Positions 23,568-34,803 of a stretch of DNA of 64,000 bases are shown piece by piece. Within the stretch, counting starts at the first letter, position 1, and the number at the start of each line of letters is the position of its first letter. Below the pieces are notes generated by a model. It was given only the letters and a program-made list of their open reading frames with translations, was not told the origin of the DNA and did not search any database. The DNA lies in the NCBI GenBank assembly GCA_030272155.1, contig CP126194.1, positions 4,083,501 to 4,147,500 of the forward strand, in the 5' to 3' direction. This DNA is from Tetradesmus obliquus. Taxonomy: Eukaryota; Chlorophyta; Chlorophyceae; Sphaeropleales; Scenedesmaceae. The translations under genes and the position numbers were made by a program.

Positions 23568-23991
23568 ATGGCGCTGGTGCCATTTCGTGTTGCTGGCGCA
23601 GCTGCCAGCCAGCAGCTAGGGCAGCAGCTGCTGCAGGTTGGCCCTCACAGCCTGCTGCTGCACCAGCGGCCAAAGGAGAGCGGCAACACAGCACACCTGA
23701 AGCATGCGGCAGACAGGCTGCAGGTGCGCAGACAGCTGCGCAGAGCTCAGCACATGTTACATGTGACATGTGGCAACTGCTAAGCTGCACACAGGCCTGC
23801 TGCAAACTGCTGGGGCATGCACGAATGGCACGCTGGTTCCTTCCACAGCAACTGCTGCCACAGGAGGAATGTGTAGCAGTGCCTGTGGTGTGATCATGAT
23901 GCATCTTTTTTTGGTGTGTGTGCTGCAGGAGCAGCCTGCTGAGGCATCTGGCAGCATACAGCTGGCAGCTGCGGGTTCAGCCCCAAGTGAT

Positions 23992-24022
<31 letters not shown>

Positions 24023-24805
24023 CAGACTTGTCACGAGTGGGCCTAGTGCTGTGGCAGAGTGGCTATGTGCTGTCAGACTTCCTGCTGCTACGGCTGCCGC
24101 AGCTGCAGGCGGGGCGCCAAGGCTGCAGCAGCTGCTGGGCAGGTGCACGCGTGCTGGAGCTGGGGTGTGGGGCAGGCACTGTAGGCATGTTTCTGGCTCT
24201 GGCAGGTGCACAGGTGAGGCTGAAGAGGGTCTGAACCAGGTGTTACAGTCTGATAGCCGGCCCAGGCGGCAGACTGACTGTTGTTGTGTTGGCGCGTAGC
24301 TTGTCTTTTAGCTGGTCATAGCTCCGTGCTGCCAGTTCCATGCGAAGGAAACTCAGATGTTTGTAGTTGCTTGTTTACACCCTCCTACGTCCTATGCCTG
24401 CTTTCGACGGTTGTGCCTCCCGCCTTGCTGTTGCAGGTAGTACTCACTGACCTGCCGCACATCCTGCACCTCACAAAAGAGAACCTGGCACTGAACTTTC
24501 CTTTGACAAGCGCAGCAGCCGCCAGCACAGGCAACAGCAGCAGCACAAGCAGCAGGTCTGGTACCTTTGGGAGCAGATTTAACGCAGCAGAGCAGAGCAG
24601 CGAGGCGAAACAAACTGCAGCAGGCTCGGCAGAGCTTGCAGGGCCATCAAAGCTGAGTTGTGTGAGTCCTGAAACTCATGGTCATCACCAGCAGCAGCAA
24701 GAACAGCAGCAACCTGCTGCAGCTGCACTCTCAGCGTCAGCTGCCTTTGCTGCTGCATTCTGTGGTCCTGCAGATGCTGCAGCAGCCGCTGAGCCACAAC
24801 CTGCC

Positions 24806-24836
<31 letters not shown>

Positions 24837-25598
24837 TCGACTGGCAGGTGTTTGCAGCTGGGCCCCTAGTGGTGGAGCACAGCTGGGGCGAGCCGGCAGA
24901 GCAGCTACAGCAGCGTGTTGCCGCAGCTGCTGCTGCGCGGCTGCAGGCCACAGCTTCACAGCCTGTAGTGCAGCAGCTGCAGCAAAAGCAGGAAGGCCTG
25001 TACCAACAGCAGCAGCAACAGGAGGGTGCACAGGAGCAGGGCAGTGTATCACCAGCTTGTCAAAGCAGAGCGTACGACTTTGTGGTTGGTGCAGACCTGC
25101 TGTATGACCCGACATACCACCAGGCACTGCTGAGCAGCCTACAGCAGCTGTGCTCGCCACACACACAGGTGACTTGAGTATGTGTTTGCCAGTTGCCCCG
25201 ACCCTTTGCCGCACGGCACTGCGAGTTTGGCGGTCACGGTGCTCAAAGTTCATACTGACTGAGCCAGTTGCTTCTGCTGTGTCATCTTTGGCTGTAGACT
25301 AAGCTATGGACTTTAAGCAGACTTCAGCCTGTGGATGCATCGTTGCTGCTGCTTCACACGATGTCTTACACCGCAGTTCGTCTTGAATTCATCTGCTGCT
25401 GCTTCTGATGGTGCTGCTGGCCTGCAGGTGTTCCTGTGCTACCGCTGCCGTGGCCTTGGGGAGGAGGCCTTCCACGCTGCAGCAGCAGCTGCTGGATGGG
25501 CTGTTGAGCAGGTGCCCTGCCAGCTGCTGCACCCTGAGTACCAGGCTGGGGAGTACTGCGTGCTGCGCCTCGTGAAGACAGGGTGCTGCGCCTCGTGA
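23568..25598 (+). CDS. SAM-dependent methyltransferase (methyltransferase-16 / METTL21-like)
   Basis: Four exons join in phase: 23568-23723, 23929-24213, 24437-25168 and 25428-25598, giving 447 residues. Class I SAM-binding motifs are VGLVLWQSGYVLSDFLL, then motif I VLELGCGAGTVGMFLALAG, acidic post-I VVLTDLPHILHLTKENLALN, and motif IV-like YDFVVGADLLYDPTYHQALL. This arrangement is typical of the protein-lysine methyltransferases grouped as methyltransferase 16; the substrate cannot be assigned. A poly-Gln run lies before motif I and a roughly 150-residue Ala/Gln/Ser insert sits between post-I and motif IV, making it longer than usual relatives. The last dozen codons (VLRLVKTGCCAS) come from the first copies of a 23-bp minisatellite, which also supplies the stop codon. 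Confidence 0.8.
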
Positions 25599-26280
25599 AG
25601 ACAGGGTGCTGCGCCTCGTGAAGACAGGGTGCTGCGCCTCGTGAAGACAGGGTGCTGCGCCTCGTGAAGACAGGGTGCTGCGCCTCGTGAAGACAGGGTG
25701 CTGCGCCTCGTGAAGACAGGGTGCTGCGCCTCGTGAAGACAGGGTGCTGCGCCTCGTGAAGACAGGGTGCTGCGCCTCGTGAAGACAGGGTGCTGCGCCT
25801 CGTGAAGACAGGGTGCTGCGCCTCGTGAAGACAGGGTGCTGCGCCTCGTGAAGACAGGGTGCTGCGCCTCGTGAAGACAGGGTGCTGCGCCTCGTGAAGA
25901 CAGGGTGCTGCGCCTCGTGAAGACAGGGTGCTGCGCCTCGTGAAGACAGGGTGCTGCGCCTCGTGAAGACAGGGTGATGCGCCTCGTGAAGACAGGGTGA
26001 TGCGCCTCGTGAAGACAGGGTGATGCGCCTCGTGAAGACAGGGTGCTGCGCCTCGTGAAGACAGGGTGATGCGCCTCGTGAAGACAGGGTGCTGCGCCTC
26101 GTGAAGACAGGGTGCTGCGCCTCGTGAAGACAGGGTGCTGCGCCTCGTGAAGACAGGGTGATGCGCCTCGTGAAGACAGGGTGCTGCGCCTCGTGAAGAC
26201 AGGGTGATGCGCCTCGTGAAGACAGGGTGCTGCGCCTCGTGAAGACAGGGTGATGCGCCTCGTGAAGACAGGGTGCTGCG
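25560..26280. repeat. 23-bp minisatellite, 31 copies
   Basis: Thirty-one head-to-tail units of 23 bp (first 18 bases gtgctgcgcctcgtgaag), plus an 8-base partial unit. The only variant seen is gtgctg versus gtgatg at base 4. Units 1-18 are all C-type; units 19-31 read A A A C A C C C A C A C A. The array begins inside the last exon of the methyltransferase, whose VLRLVKTG codons equal one unit. On the minus strand every frame stays open. Confidence 0.97.
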
Positions 26281-27127
26281 CGCACCTGCCCGCGTCCATC
26301 ACTTGGCTGCTTTCAAGGCACCATATGCTGGATGGACACACCAGCATGTTAGCACAATATGCAGCAGGCGATCTTGCGGCTTTTTTTGCGGAGGTTTGTG
26401 TGGTTGCTGCATGCCCACTGTGTCCTGCATGATGGAAGCATGTGCTGGATGCATCACTGTGTTGGGCGGCTGTGCTCAGCAAGCACCATCTGTGCTGCAG
26501 CACTACTAGCCTTGACACTATCAAGTCAAGCACCGTGCTTGACACTGTATGCAGCAAGCTGCTCAGCACCGTGTGTGGTCAGCCCTGGCCGTCTGCCACT
26601 GCGCATGCACCAAGTGTCCATTGCCCAGCACGGCCACTGAACTTAAGTCGCTACTACATGCTGAAAAGCGAGCGGCTGATACAAGACTAGCATGTTATCT
26701 GTGTTACAAACCGCAACCAAACGCACTCAGTGATATTGCAACATTGTACAACGACACCACAGCAGCCACAGGACCACGTGTACCGCAGATCCAGCCCAGG
26801 CTGTGCAAGTGCAGCCACCAGAGCTGGATGTTGCACATGTGGCCGGGGAGCTTAGCCCTGCATCTCTTCACCATTGCCTTGACAGGACACAGGCACATAT
26901 GCATGGTGCAGCCTAACATAAGGCGTTGACGTGTGCGTTGTCAGCAGCCTGTGTTGCAGCCACACTTCTGACGGGTTGTTGCCGCGTCACACCTCACCCT
27001 GACGCTGTCAACTCAGTGTTTCAAACATGTTGCTGGCAATCGTACCAGTGTCACCTCCGAGGTGTAGGCTACACCAGCAAGAGGTCCTGCAGCATCAGGT
27101 AGCACACGCAGCAGTGGCAGCAGCAAT
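26281..27127. other. Region between minisatellite and GIY-YIG gene
   Basis: No recognisable exon. It presumably holds the 3' flanks of two convergent genes. Small overlapping ORFs have no motif I can name. Confidence 0.45.
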
Positions 27128-30075
27128 TCACGGCAGTGTATTGCAGCAGACAGCGGCACTGGCAGTGCGCCAGCCAGAACGCCACCTGGCATGTGCTGCA
27201 CTTTGAATGCCGTGCAGTACTGCGTAAACTATTAGAACTGCTACATAGTACAGCCAGCACACATTCAAGAACAAGTCATTGCAGCAGCTCTCATCTAGCA
27301 TGACACCACATAAGGAGCAGCTGCGGCAGTTGCTCTGCACGCAGCTGCATGCGCTATGCACACCAAACATGGAGTATCCGCCAAACTACATTGCTAGATA
27401 AACATTTCAGCATAGCATGCTCACCCTGCGCGGGCCATTGTGCACCACATTAGCTGCATAGTCAAGGCGCTCCAGCAGCTGCCGCTCCATGTCACTTGGC
27501 TCAGCACCCACAGCAACACACCACCTGCGGCAACCCAGCGCACAGCGCACATATCTGACGTCGTTTGCATCCATGGTGTGGTCAACCCTGAAAGGGTGGA
27601 ATGTGCCGCCTGCAGCTGAGCACCTCCACAACACAAGTGTATGCTGCATGACAGCAGAAGGTGTACGTGTGCTGTCACATGTCCTGTGGTGGTGCCCAGC
27701 ACAGGCTGACATCATGCAGTTGTGAGCACTGCCTACCATGCCATTCGTTCCGCTGCTGCTCACCTGAAGCATAGCTGCCCGCCCGCTGCCTGCAGCTGCG
27801 CAAACAGCGCGTCCTTGTGCGGCTCCCTCACAGGCCCCAGCCGCCCAGCCTTTGTCAGCGCATACTTGTTGAAGCGTGTGCGCAGCGTCTCCCCAGGGGC
27901 AGAGCCGACAGCAGCAGCAGCAGCAGCTGCTGTGGATGTGCCTGTTCTTTGAGATGGACCAGTGCCAGCCACAGCAGCGCGCAGCCGTTGCAGCCGCCGA
28001 GTGCCGGACAGTGTGCCTGCATGCATCATACAGCAAAGTCATCGTCTTAAGCCTGGCACATGATGCGCTCTTTTATGCTTATGCTTTGAGCATCGCACAT
28101 CATGGGTGTGCTTATGCGCTGGCTAATGAACACAACTGCTGATCCTGCTGGCATACAGCAAAACCTGCAGATCAAAGGGGCAAGTGCAATGCATCTGCAA
28201 CCGACCTGCCTTGCCCAGGTAGAAGCATATCACTGGCCCATACTCCACTCCCAGCCGGGCCTGCGCAAGCCCACCAGCCCCCGATCGAGTCCTAACTCCA
28301 CTGCTGGCTGCGTTGCTGCTGTTGCTGCCTGATGCAGGGTCAGCCCGCACAGCTGCTGCACCTCCACCTGCAGCTACTGCTGCTGCAGCAGCAGCAAGGT
28401 CTGCAGCTGTGGTGCCAGCAGGCAGCGTCACGCCCCACTCGTACAGGCCTGGCTTTGCAGGAATGGCAGTTTTCAGCCGCTTGAGGGCGCCAGGCTGCAA
28501 GCTGACAGGCATCCAGGGGCCAAAGCCATCAAGCAGGCCAGGGCAGCTGTGGCCAACCAGCTCACGCGCTGTACTGCTTTGGGCGGAAGCACCTGGGGTC
28601 CTGCTGCTTGTGTTGCTGCGAGATGCACTGCTGATGAAGCTGCCGCCAGGTCTGCTGTTGCTGCTGCTGCTACAGCTGGCATGTGGAGTGCTCAGTGCTG
28701 CTATGCTGGGGTACTGCTGCTGCTGCTGTTGCCGCTGCTGCTGCTGCCACTGCTCTTCATCAGCAGGCTCCTGGCAGGGTTGGCGCTGCTGCTGCTGCTG
28801 CTGCTGCCGTTGCAGCTGCTGCTCTGCCTCCTGCAGCTGCTGCTCTAGTTGTGCCTGCTGCTGACTGTTGTAGCCCGCACAGTCTGGCTGCAGCCAGTGC
28901 TCCACAGGGGCAGCTCCACTAACAGTTGCTGCCGCAGCAGCAACAGCATCTCTGCTGCGGCTGCCGTCTGCTGCGCTGACCACTGCTGCTGTGGCCGCAG
29001 CATGTATGCTAGCTGCAGCTCGCCACACGTGCTGCTGTGTGTGCCGTGTGGATTGTGACTTGGCGCATGGGCTGGGCTGTGGTGAGGCTGCAGGACTCAC
29101 CACGCGGCTGACTGCCCTGCTCACCGCCCTGCTGCTTGCCCTGCTTGTGCGCTGCACCCAGTCTTTCAGAGTTGCCCATTTTAGAGGGGCAGCTGGCTGC
29201 TCTCGCACTGGCTGCTGCTGTTGCTGCTGCTGCTGCTGCCTCACAGGTATGCACTCTGTGGCCGGCTGTGTATCAGGCTGCTGCAGCAGCTGGCCAGGCA
29301 GCAGGCCAGTGGCCTTGTAGTGCTTCCAGGCTGCAGACAGCTGCTCCTTGCTCATGCCCTGGCCCTTGCAGGCCTTCTGGAAGCCATTCCAGCTGAGGCC
29401 TGAGCTGCTGAATCCAAAGCAGCCTGCGCTAGCACCATTGTACATTTTATGCTGCTGCTGCTGCTGCTGCTGTTTGCTTTCGTGTGCATGTACAGCACAT
29501 GCATGGTCAGCAGACACTGCACCAGGAGGGATTGCCTCACCCCTGCAGCTGCTGTCCTGCAGCAGCGTAGTGTGCAAGTGCTGCTCCAGCCCCTGTTGCC
29601 CAGCCAGCAGGTGTTCCACTGCTGTGCGCAGCGCGCTCAACTCAACAGCAGGAATGCCAGGGCTGCAGGAGCTGCCCTTGCCGAGCGCCTGCTGCTGCTG
29701 ACTGCTGCTGCAGGTGCTTGGAGTGATAGGGCTGATGCTAAAGTTGCCACTTGATGCTGCAGGTGAGTCAACTAATGCTGCTGGGTGCTGCTGGTGGCAT
29801 TGCACGCTGCTCTGCTTCACTGGCGTATGCAGCTCAGCAGCTGCATCTTGCACACCGCCTATGTCATTGCTGCCCTGTAAGTGTTGCTGGTGTTTGCGCA
29901 TGCCCATTTGGAGCCATCCATGCATGACTGAAGCATTGAAAGCTGTGTTTTTGGTGACTTGTGCTGCTTTGTACGCTTTCCACTGCTCTGACATCTCCTG
30001 CTTGCTCCATCCTCTGCCTTTGTGAGTCTGCTGGAAGTCGTTCCAGCTCAGCTTGGCCCTATTGGACGCCGTCAT
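27128..30075 (-). CDS. GIY-YIG-fold protein like plant EFFECTOR OF TRANSCRIPTION, with two N-terminal motif repeats
   Basis: Exons 28206-30075, 27764-28016 and 27425-27524 join in phase; a fourth at 27128-27334 (also in phase, acceptor gcgtgcag) would complete 809 residues. The C-terminal part has the GIY-YIG layout of plant EFFECTOR OF TRANSCRIPTION proteins: PGLYEWGV, ICFYLGKAG, TLRTRFNKYAL, a DALFAQLQAAGGQLCFRW strand and LLERLDYAANVVHNGPRR. The fourth exon adds cysteines (CRSCSLCGVMLDESCC), loosely like the Cys motif that follows in those plant proteins. The N-terminus holds two copies of a motif of about 28 residues (LSWNDFQQTHKGRGWSKQEMS..WKAYKA and LSWNGFQKACKGQGMSKEQLSAAWKHYKA), separated by Gln/Ser-rich linkers. 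Nuclease activity is not established; a nuclear DNA-binding or regulatory role is inferred. Confidence 0.6.
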
Positions 30076-30858
30076 TGTTTATGTTGAACACAAAATGCGT
30101 TTTATAGCACAACAGCAACAAGGAAGCGATAGGGGCGACAAGCCCGTGCAAGCTGGTGAAGCCGGCGTGTCATGCTGGTATCACAGCTGCCTGGCTTAAA
30201 CATGACTGCATGGAATCCTGATGGTGTTTCTTTGGGACTTGAACGTGCTTCAGCAGCGTTTCCACGAGACTGCGGTGACCTGCAGTGCAACGGTCAAATG
30301 CACGGACCCTACACCGCGAAGCCCGTCAAGATGACGCGGTAATGCGATCACTTAACATCAACAACGTTTACCAACTATGAAATGTAGGAAGTGTTGATGG
30401 CGCGGTGCTGCAGGTGTGCCACGCACCAGCGCAGCAGGATCATGGTGCTAGCATGGTCATCATGATCAGCAGTGCTAGCTATGGACCAGCACACTCGTCC
30501 TGCTCAGAGATGCGGGTGCCAGGCATTGACGCCTCAAAGCAATAGAAAGATGACACAGCAATACGAATATAACGGCTCAGCACCAGCAGACAAGCAGCAG
30601 TACAAAGGCGCAGCTGCACAGCCACCTTTTGAGTCAGGCAGGCAACGCTGTGCTAGCCCTAGTAGGGCCGTCCTACACAGCGGCTGTCACGCTGGCTCAT
30701 AATTGACACCCCTGCATGAATGGGCCAGCAAGGTTGTCACAATCCACACCAGCAACAGCCAACCTGCCCTCCTGCTGTCCTGCGAGCAACCATCGCACTA
30801 ACACCTCGGCACGGCTCCATCAATCTATCTCCGTCCTGCTGGGGTAGCAGTGCAGCGC
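30076..30858. other. Region between GIY-YIG gene start and RPT5 stop
   Basis: 783 bp with no exon signal. It should contain the promoter of the GIY-YIG-type gene and the 3' UTR of RPT5. No repeat of note. Confidence 0.5.
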
Positions 30859-33800
30859 TTACGCATAGTACATGAGCGTGGCCTTCTTCTTGGCCTGCAC
30901 CGCAACAATGCCCTCCACAAAGTCCTCGTGGTTCACCTCCAGCCCATCCCGCCTCAGCGCCAGCATGCCCGCCTCCACACACACCGCCTTGAGCTGTGCT
31001 GCATTGAAGTCATCTGTGCTGCGCGCAAGCTCCTCAAAGTTCACGTCCGGCGCGACGTTCATCTTGCGGGAGTGAATCTGCAGGATCTTTGCGCGCGCGT
31101 CCTCGTTGGGGTGCGGGAACTCGATCTTGCGGTCCAGGCGGCCGCTGCGCATGAGCGCGGGGTCCAGGATGTCCGCGCGGTTGGTGGCAGCAATGACCTG
31201 CGGCGAGCAACATGTGCATGAGCGGGTTGCAGGTTAAAGCAGTCAAAATAACTGAAGCGCAGTGGTACTATGCAGTGCCCATGCTGAGACGTACAGTTGG
31301 CGAGTTCAGTGTGTAACAATAAAACGGCAGCACTCACAAAATCAGCAAGGATGTTTGGTAGGCAGCTGTGACAGCATGTGCAGGCTGGTAACAAGAGTGA
31401 GATGTGTGTGGATACTTGAGCATGCAGAAAGCACTCGCCGCTGCTCAAACTACTGTGGCAAACGCGTTCAGCAAGACAGGCAGTACAATGGGGTTCTCTA
31501 ATTCAACTGAGAGACTGCAAGATTAAGCATGCAAGCAGAGTAGCAACCATGTCAACTACGACAGCCCTGTATGTGCGGCAAGTGTGCAGTGACGAATGCT
31601 GATCGCCTTGGAGCGAGCAGGCCTCATCAGCGCATTCTACACATGCATCTTACACATTCGACGTGCCGCACTTGCCCGTCTTTCACTTACAGAGTCAACC
31701 ACAGTGCATTCTGGGTCCAGTACCTTCAAATGTGCCTCACATGCCCCCAAAGCCGTCCTAAGCAGTGTCAAGCCCAGCCCGCCTCAGTGTTGTCGTTGCT
31801 GGTGAAGCTGCCCAGCTGGCCGAGCACCCCCCCCCCCAGTACCCTGCACCTTCCTATCGCCACAAAAAGTATAACAAGTCAAAAGTCACAGCATCCAAAC
31901 TGCCCACCTTGACGTTGTCGTTGCTGGTGAAGCCGTCCAGCTGGTTCAGCAGCTCAAGCATGGTGCGCTGCACCTCCCTGTCACCACCAAAAAGTCAAAC
32001 AAGTCAAAGTAACGCCATTCAAAATGCCCACCTTGACGTTGTCGTTGCTGGTGAAGCCGTCCAGCTGATTGAGCAGCTCAAGCATGGTGCGCTGCACCTC
32101 CCTGTCGCCGCTGAGCTCACTGTCGAAGCGCTTCGTGCCGATGGCATCGATCTCATCGATGAAGATGATGGCGGGCTGCTTCTCCTTGGCCAGCGCGAAT
32201 GCATCACGCACCATCTTGGCGCCGTCTCCGATGAACATCTGCACCAGCTGCGGGCCTGCCAGCTTGAGGAAGGTGGCATTGGTCTGCAGGTAGGACGCAG
32301 CGGGGCAGGTGGCATGCGGACAAGTGGAACGGCAGCATGCTTCAGCTTCGCACAGGAGACAGCAAACAGCTGCGGAAAGCGCAGAGGGATGAGGCCCACC
32401 GGGGGCAAGGTGCACGCACACAACTACGGTGCAGGGGATCCTTGCTAGCAGAATCATGCCTGGCGCACCTGTGTGAGCTGATCGCTGCAGGCATGAAACA
32501 GCGAGCAAAGTTGCCAACAAAATGACAAATGACGTCTAACTAGCTTAGCACCAACGGGCGCTTTTGCAAAAGTATGCTGCTGCTTAGTGCTGCTGCAAAG
32601 ACTGCCAAGTTGAGCGCAACCGTCTGTTGCCCCCCCAAGCATGCGATCCTTCCTTAACATTATACATTTTTAACCACCTCAGCATTAGCAGTGCCCTGCA
32701 AGAGTATGCTGCCGCCTCCTGCTGCTGCATGAAGTGCCTTCATTGAGCAGCAGGAGGCGGTGGCATACATTTGCATCATTGCTGGCAGAAGCTCCTAGCA
32801 CTGCTGCTGCCTGCTGCTCCTGCCGCCGACAATTTAAGCACATATAGCAGTCCGCCGGGTCTTTGCTGTGTAATTCTTACAAATCGCAGCCGTCTTTGCA
32901 GCTGCTGCTGCCTTTCTACTGCCAACCGATTAAGGTGTCTATGCTGCGCCCTTTGCGCAATCTGAAAGGACAACCCCTTACCTGTGCCGCGCAGGCGCGC
33001 GCCAGCAGCGTCTTGCCCGTGCCCGGCGCGCCGTACAGCAGCACGCCCTTGGGCGGCCGGATGCCCAGCTTCACGAAGCGGTCCTTGTGCTGGATGGGCA
33101 GCACCACAGCCTCCACCAGCTCCTGCAAGAGTGTACAGAGAGGGGCAGAACATGAGAAATTTGAGACAGTGGTGAGCTTGATGAGCAAACTGCAAAAGCC
33201 ACTGTGGGGGACAGGGTGACAAGATGCTTGCAGAGGCACATCATGATGCCTGCTGTTGCAGCCAAGCAACACCCATTGCTGCATGTGCGCCAGCTGCTGT
33301 CGCCGCCTGCTGGGGCCTGTTGCTCCTGCTCTCAAATCCCTGCACGAACCCTGCAACCCTACAGACCCCAACCCCACCTGGATCTGCTTGTCCAGGCCGC
33401 CGATGTCCGAGTAGTCCTCCGTGGGCTTCTCATCCACCTCCATGGCCTTCACCCTGCTGTCATACTCTGCAGGCAGCGTGTCTAGCACCAGATAGCTGTC
33501 CTTGTTCACACCCACAAGGTCCCCAGGCCTGAGGCTAGAGGGCTCTACCAGTCCCACCACTGGCAGGAAGATGGTCTGGCGTGTAGAGGTTTTGAGCACC
33601 ACACACTTGCCCTGCCGCTGCGAGTCCAGGTCTGCTGTTGCGCCGTCCTCCTCTTCCTCCTCTTCGGGCTTCACGTCTAGCACTTCTACGATGTTGCCCA
33701 CGAGGTATGGCAGCTGGTTGTTGAGCTTGATTTTTTCTTTGTTCTCCTTGATCTTCTCGCGCAAGCTGTGTGTGTGAAGCGAGACAAGATGGCGCGAAAT

Positions 33801-34330
33801 CAAGGGTTCAGGCTGTGTATTATACAGGGCATGTGGCGTGCACTACACTGCCTTGCCTGGAAAGAGTTGCACGGTTTCATGGTAACCGTGATGGCTTAAA
33901 CATGCAAGGCAGTCAGCAGTCACAGTGCACTCCCGCCAACTGCGCAGCGCTGCCAAGGGCTGCTGCTTGCCCTCTGATAGCTTGCCTTCGCACAGCATGC
34001 CGCCATGTACTCTTTGTGGGATACTAACGCCTTCGAGGCTCGAAAATCACCAACTAATGCTGCTACACCGGCTAATCAACCAGCTAGACAACAATAAGCT
34101 TGCAGTACAGCATGCTAGAATGCCTTGCGCTGCTGCTGTTTGGCCAGCAGGGCCATGCAGTGCACTTGCCTTTGCTGATCTAGATTGAGGCGTGTGGACT
34201 CGTCTTTCAGCACTCTGATCTCGTTCTCCAGCAGCCTAGCTCGCTGATTTATGCTATCAACTGACATGTGCTCAAACTCCTTGGGCAGCGCATCCTCCTC
34301 GTCCTGAAACACCTCCTTCTCGATATCCAT
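30859..34330 (-). CDS. RPT5: 26S proteasome regulatory ATPase subunit RPT5 (PSMC3)
   Basis: One of six AAA+ ATPases of the 19S base that unfold substrates and open the 20S gate. Five exons join in phase: 34170-34330, 33378-33765, 32982-33122, 32032-32283 and 30859-31197, giving 426 residues, close to the usual length for this subunit. Seen in order: N-terminal coiled coil ([18 protein letters not shown]), [13 protein letters not shown], the OB-fold region, [13 protein letters not shown], Walker A GAPGTGKT, Walker [12 protein letters not shown], the [18 protein letters not shown] region, and the C-terminal HbYX-type tail LMYYA that docks into the 20S ring. Intron 1 only joins in phase if a GC donor (AG|gcaagt, 34169-34168) is used. 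Intron 4 contains copies of the exon 4 end. Confidence 0.95.
31783..32110 (-). repeat. Tandem copies of RPT5 exon 4 end plus donor
   Basis: The last 70 or so bases of exon 4 ([24 protein letters not shown], in part) and about 50 bases of intron are repeated at 124-125 bp spacing, with junctions at 32032 (used), 31908 and about 31783. The second copy keeps the coding sequence and AAG|gtgggc intact; the third is degraded and contains a run of Cs. Confidence 0.9.
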
Positions 34331-34803
34331 GTTTGATGAAACGCCTCAGCAATATGTAGTGAAGACCTGATACAGCAAACGCGTCGAGCAGGGCGATACA
34401 CGAGTTGCAGCAAGCGGAAGTCGGTTGCAAGCACGTATCAATGTACTTCTGGCTCTCTAAACCTAAGTGTAACCCTTAAGATACATTCACGTACGCAAAG
34501 CGATCAACCACGCTCGCTGCCGGGATGGTGTCATGCCTGAGGTCTCTGCTGAAAGCCCTGGTTGTCCATCAACCACCGGTATGCTGCGTGTGCTATGTCC
34601 CGGTGTAAAATATGTTCATTTGGTGTTTTGGAGCATATGCTGGAGGGATCGGGCTCAAGCAAACATTCTGCTGGTGTGTGGTGCACTGAAGTTCTACTTG
34701 CTCATTTGCCTCAGCAAAAGGCGAACAACCACACGCATTGGTGTTTGACCCATCCATAACTCTTTGTTATACCCTCGTACTCCGTACTGGTGCATTTGGC
34801 AAC
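34331..34803. promoter_or_regulatory. Divergent promoter region, RPT5 / alpha-beta hydrolase
   Basis: 473 bp separate the two start codons on opposite strands. No core element is certain. Assigned from orientation alone. Confidence 0.5.

Noticed and set aside
25560-26280. CRISPR-like repeat array
   Set aside because: Units are directly contiguous at 23 bp with no unique spacers, in a eukaryotic gene context. It is a minisatellite.
25389-26569. Minus-strand repeat protein genes of 298 and 376 codons
   Set aside because: They exist only because the repeat unit has no stop in that strand. The methyltransferase on the plus strand explains the DNA, and there is no start context or domain.
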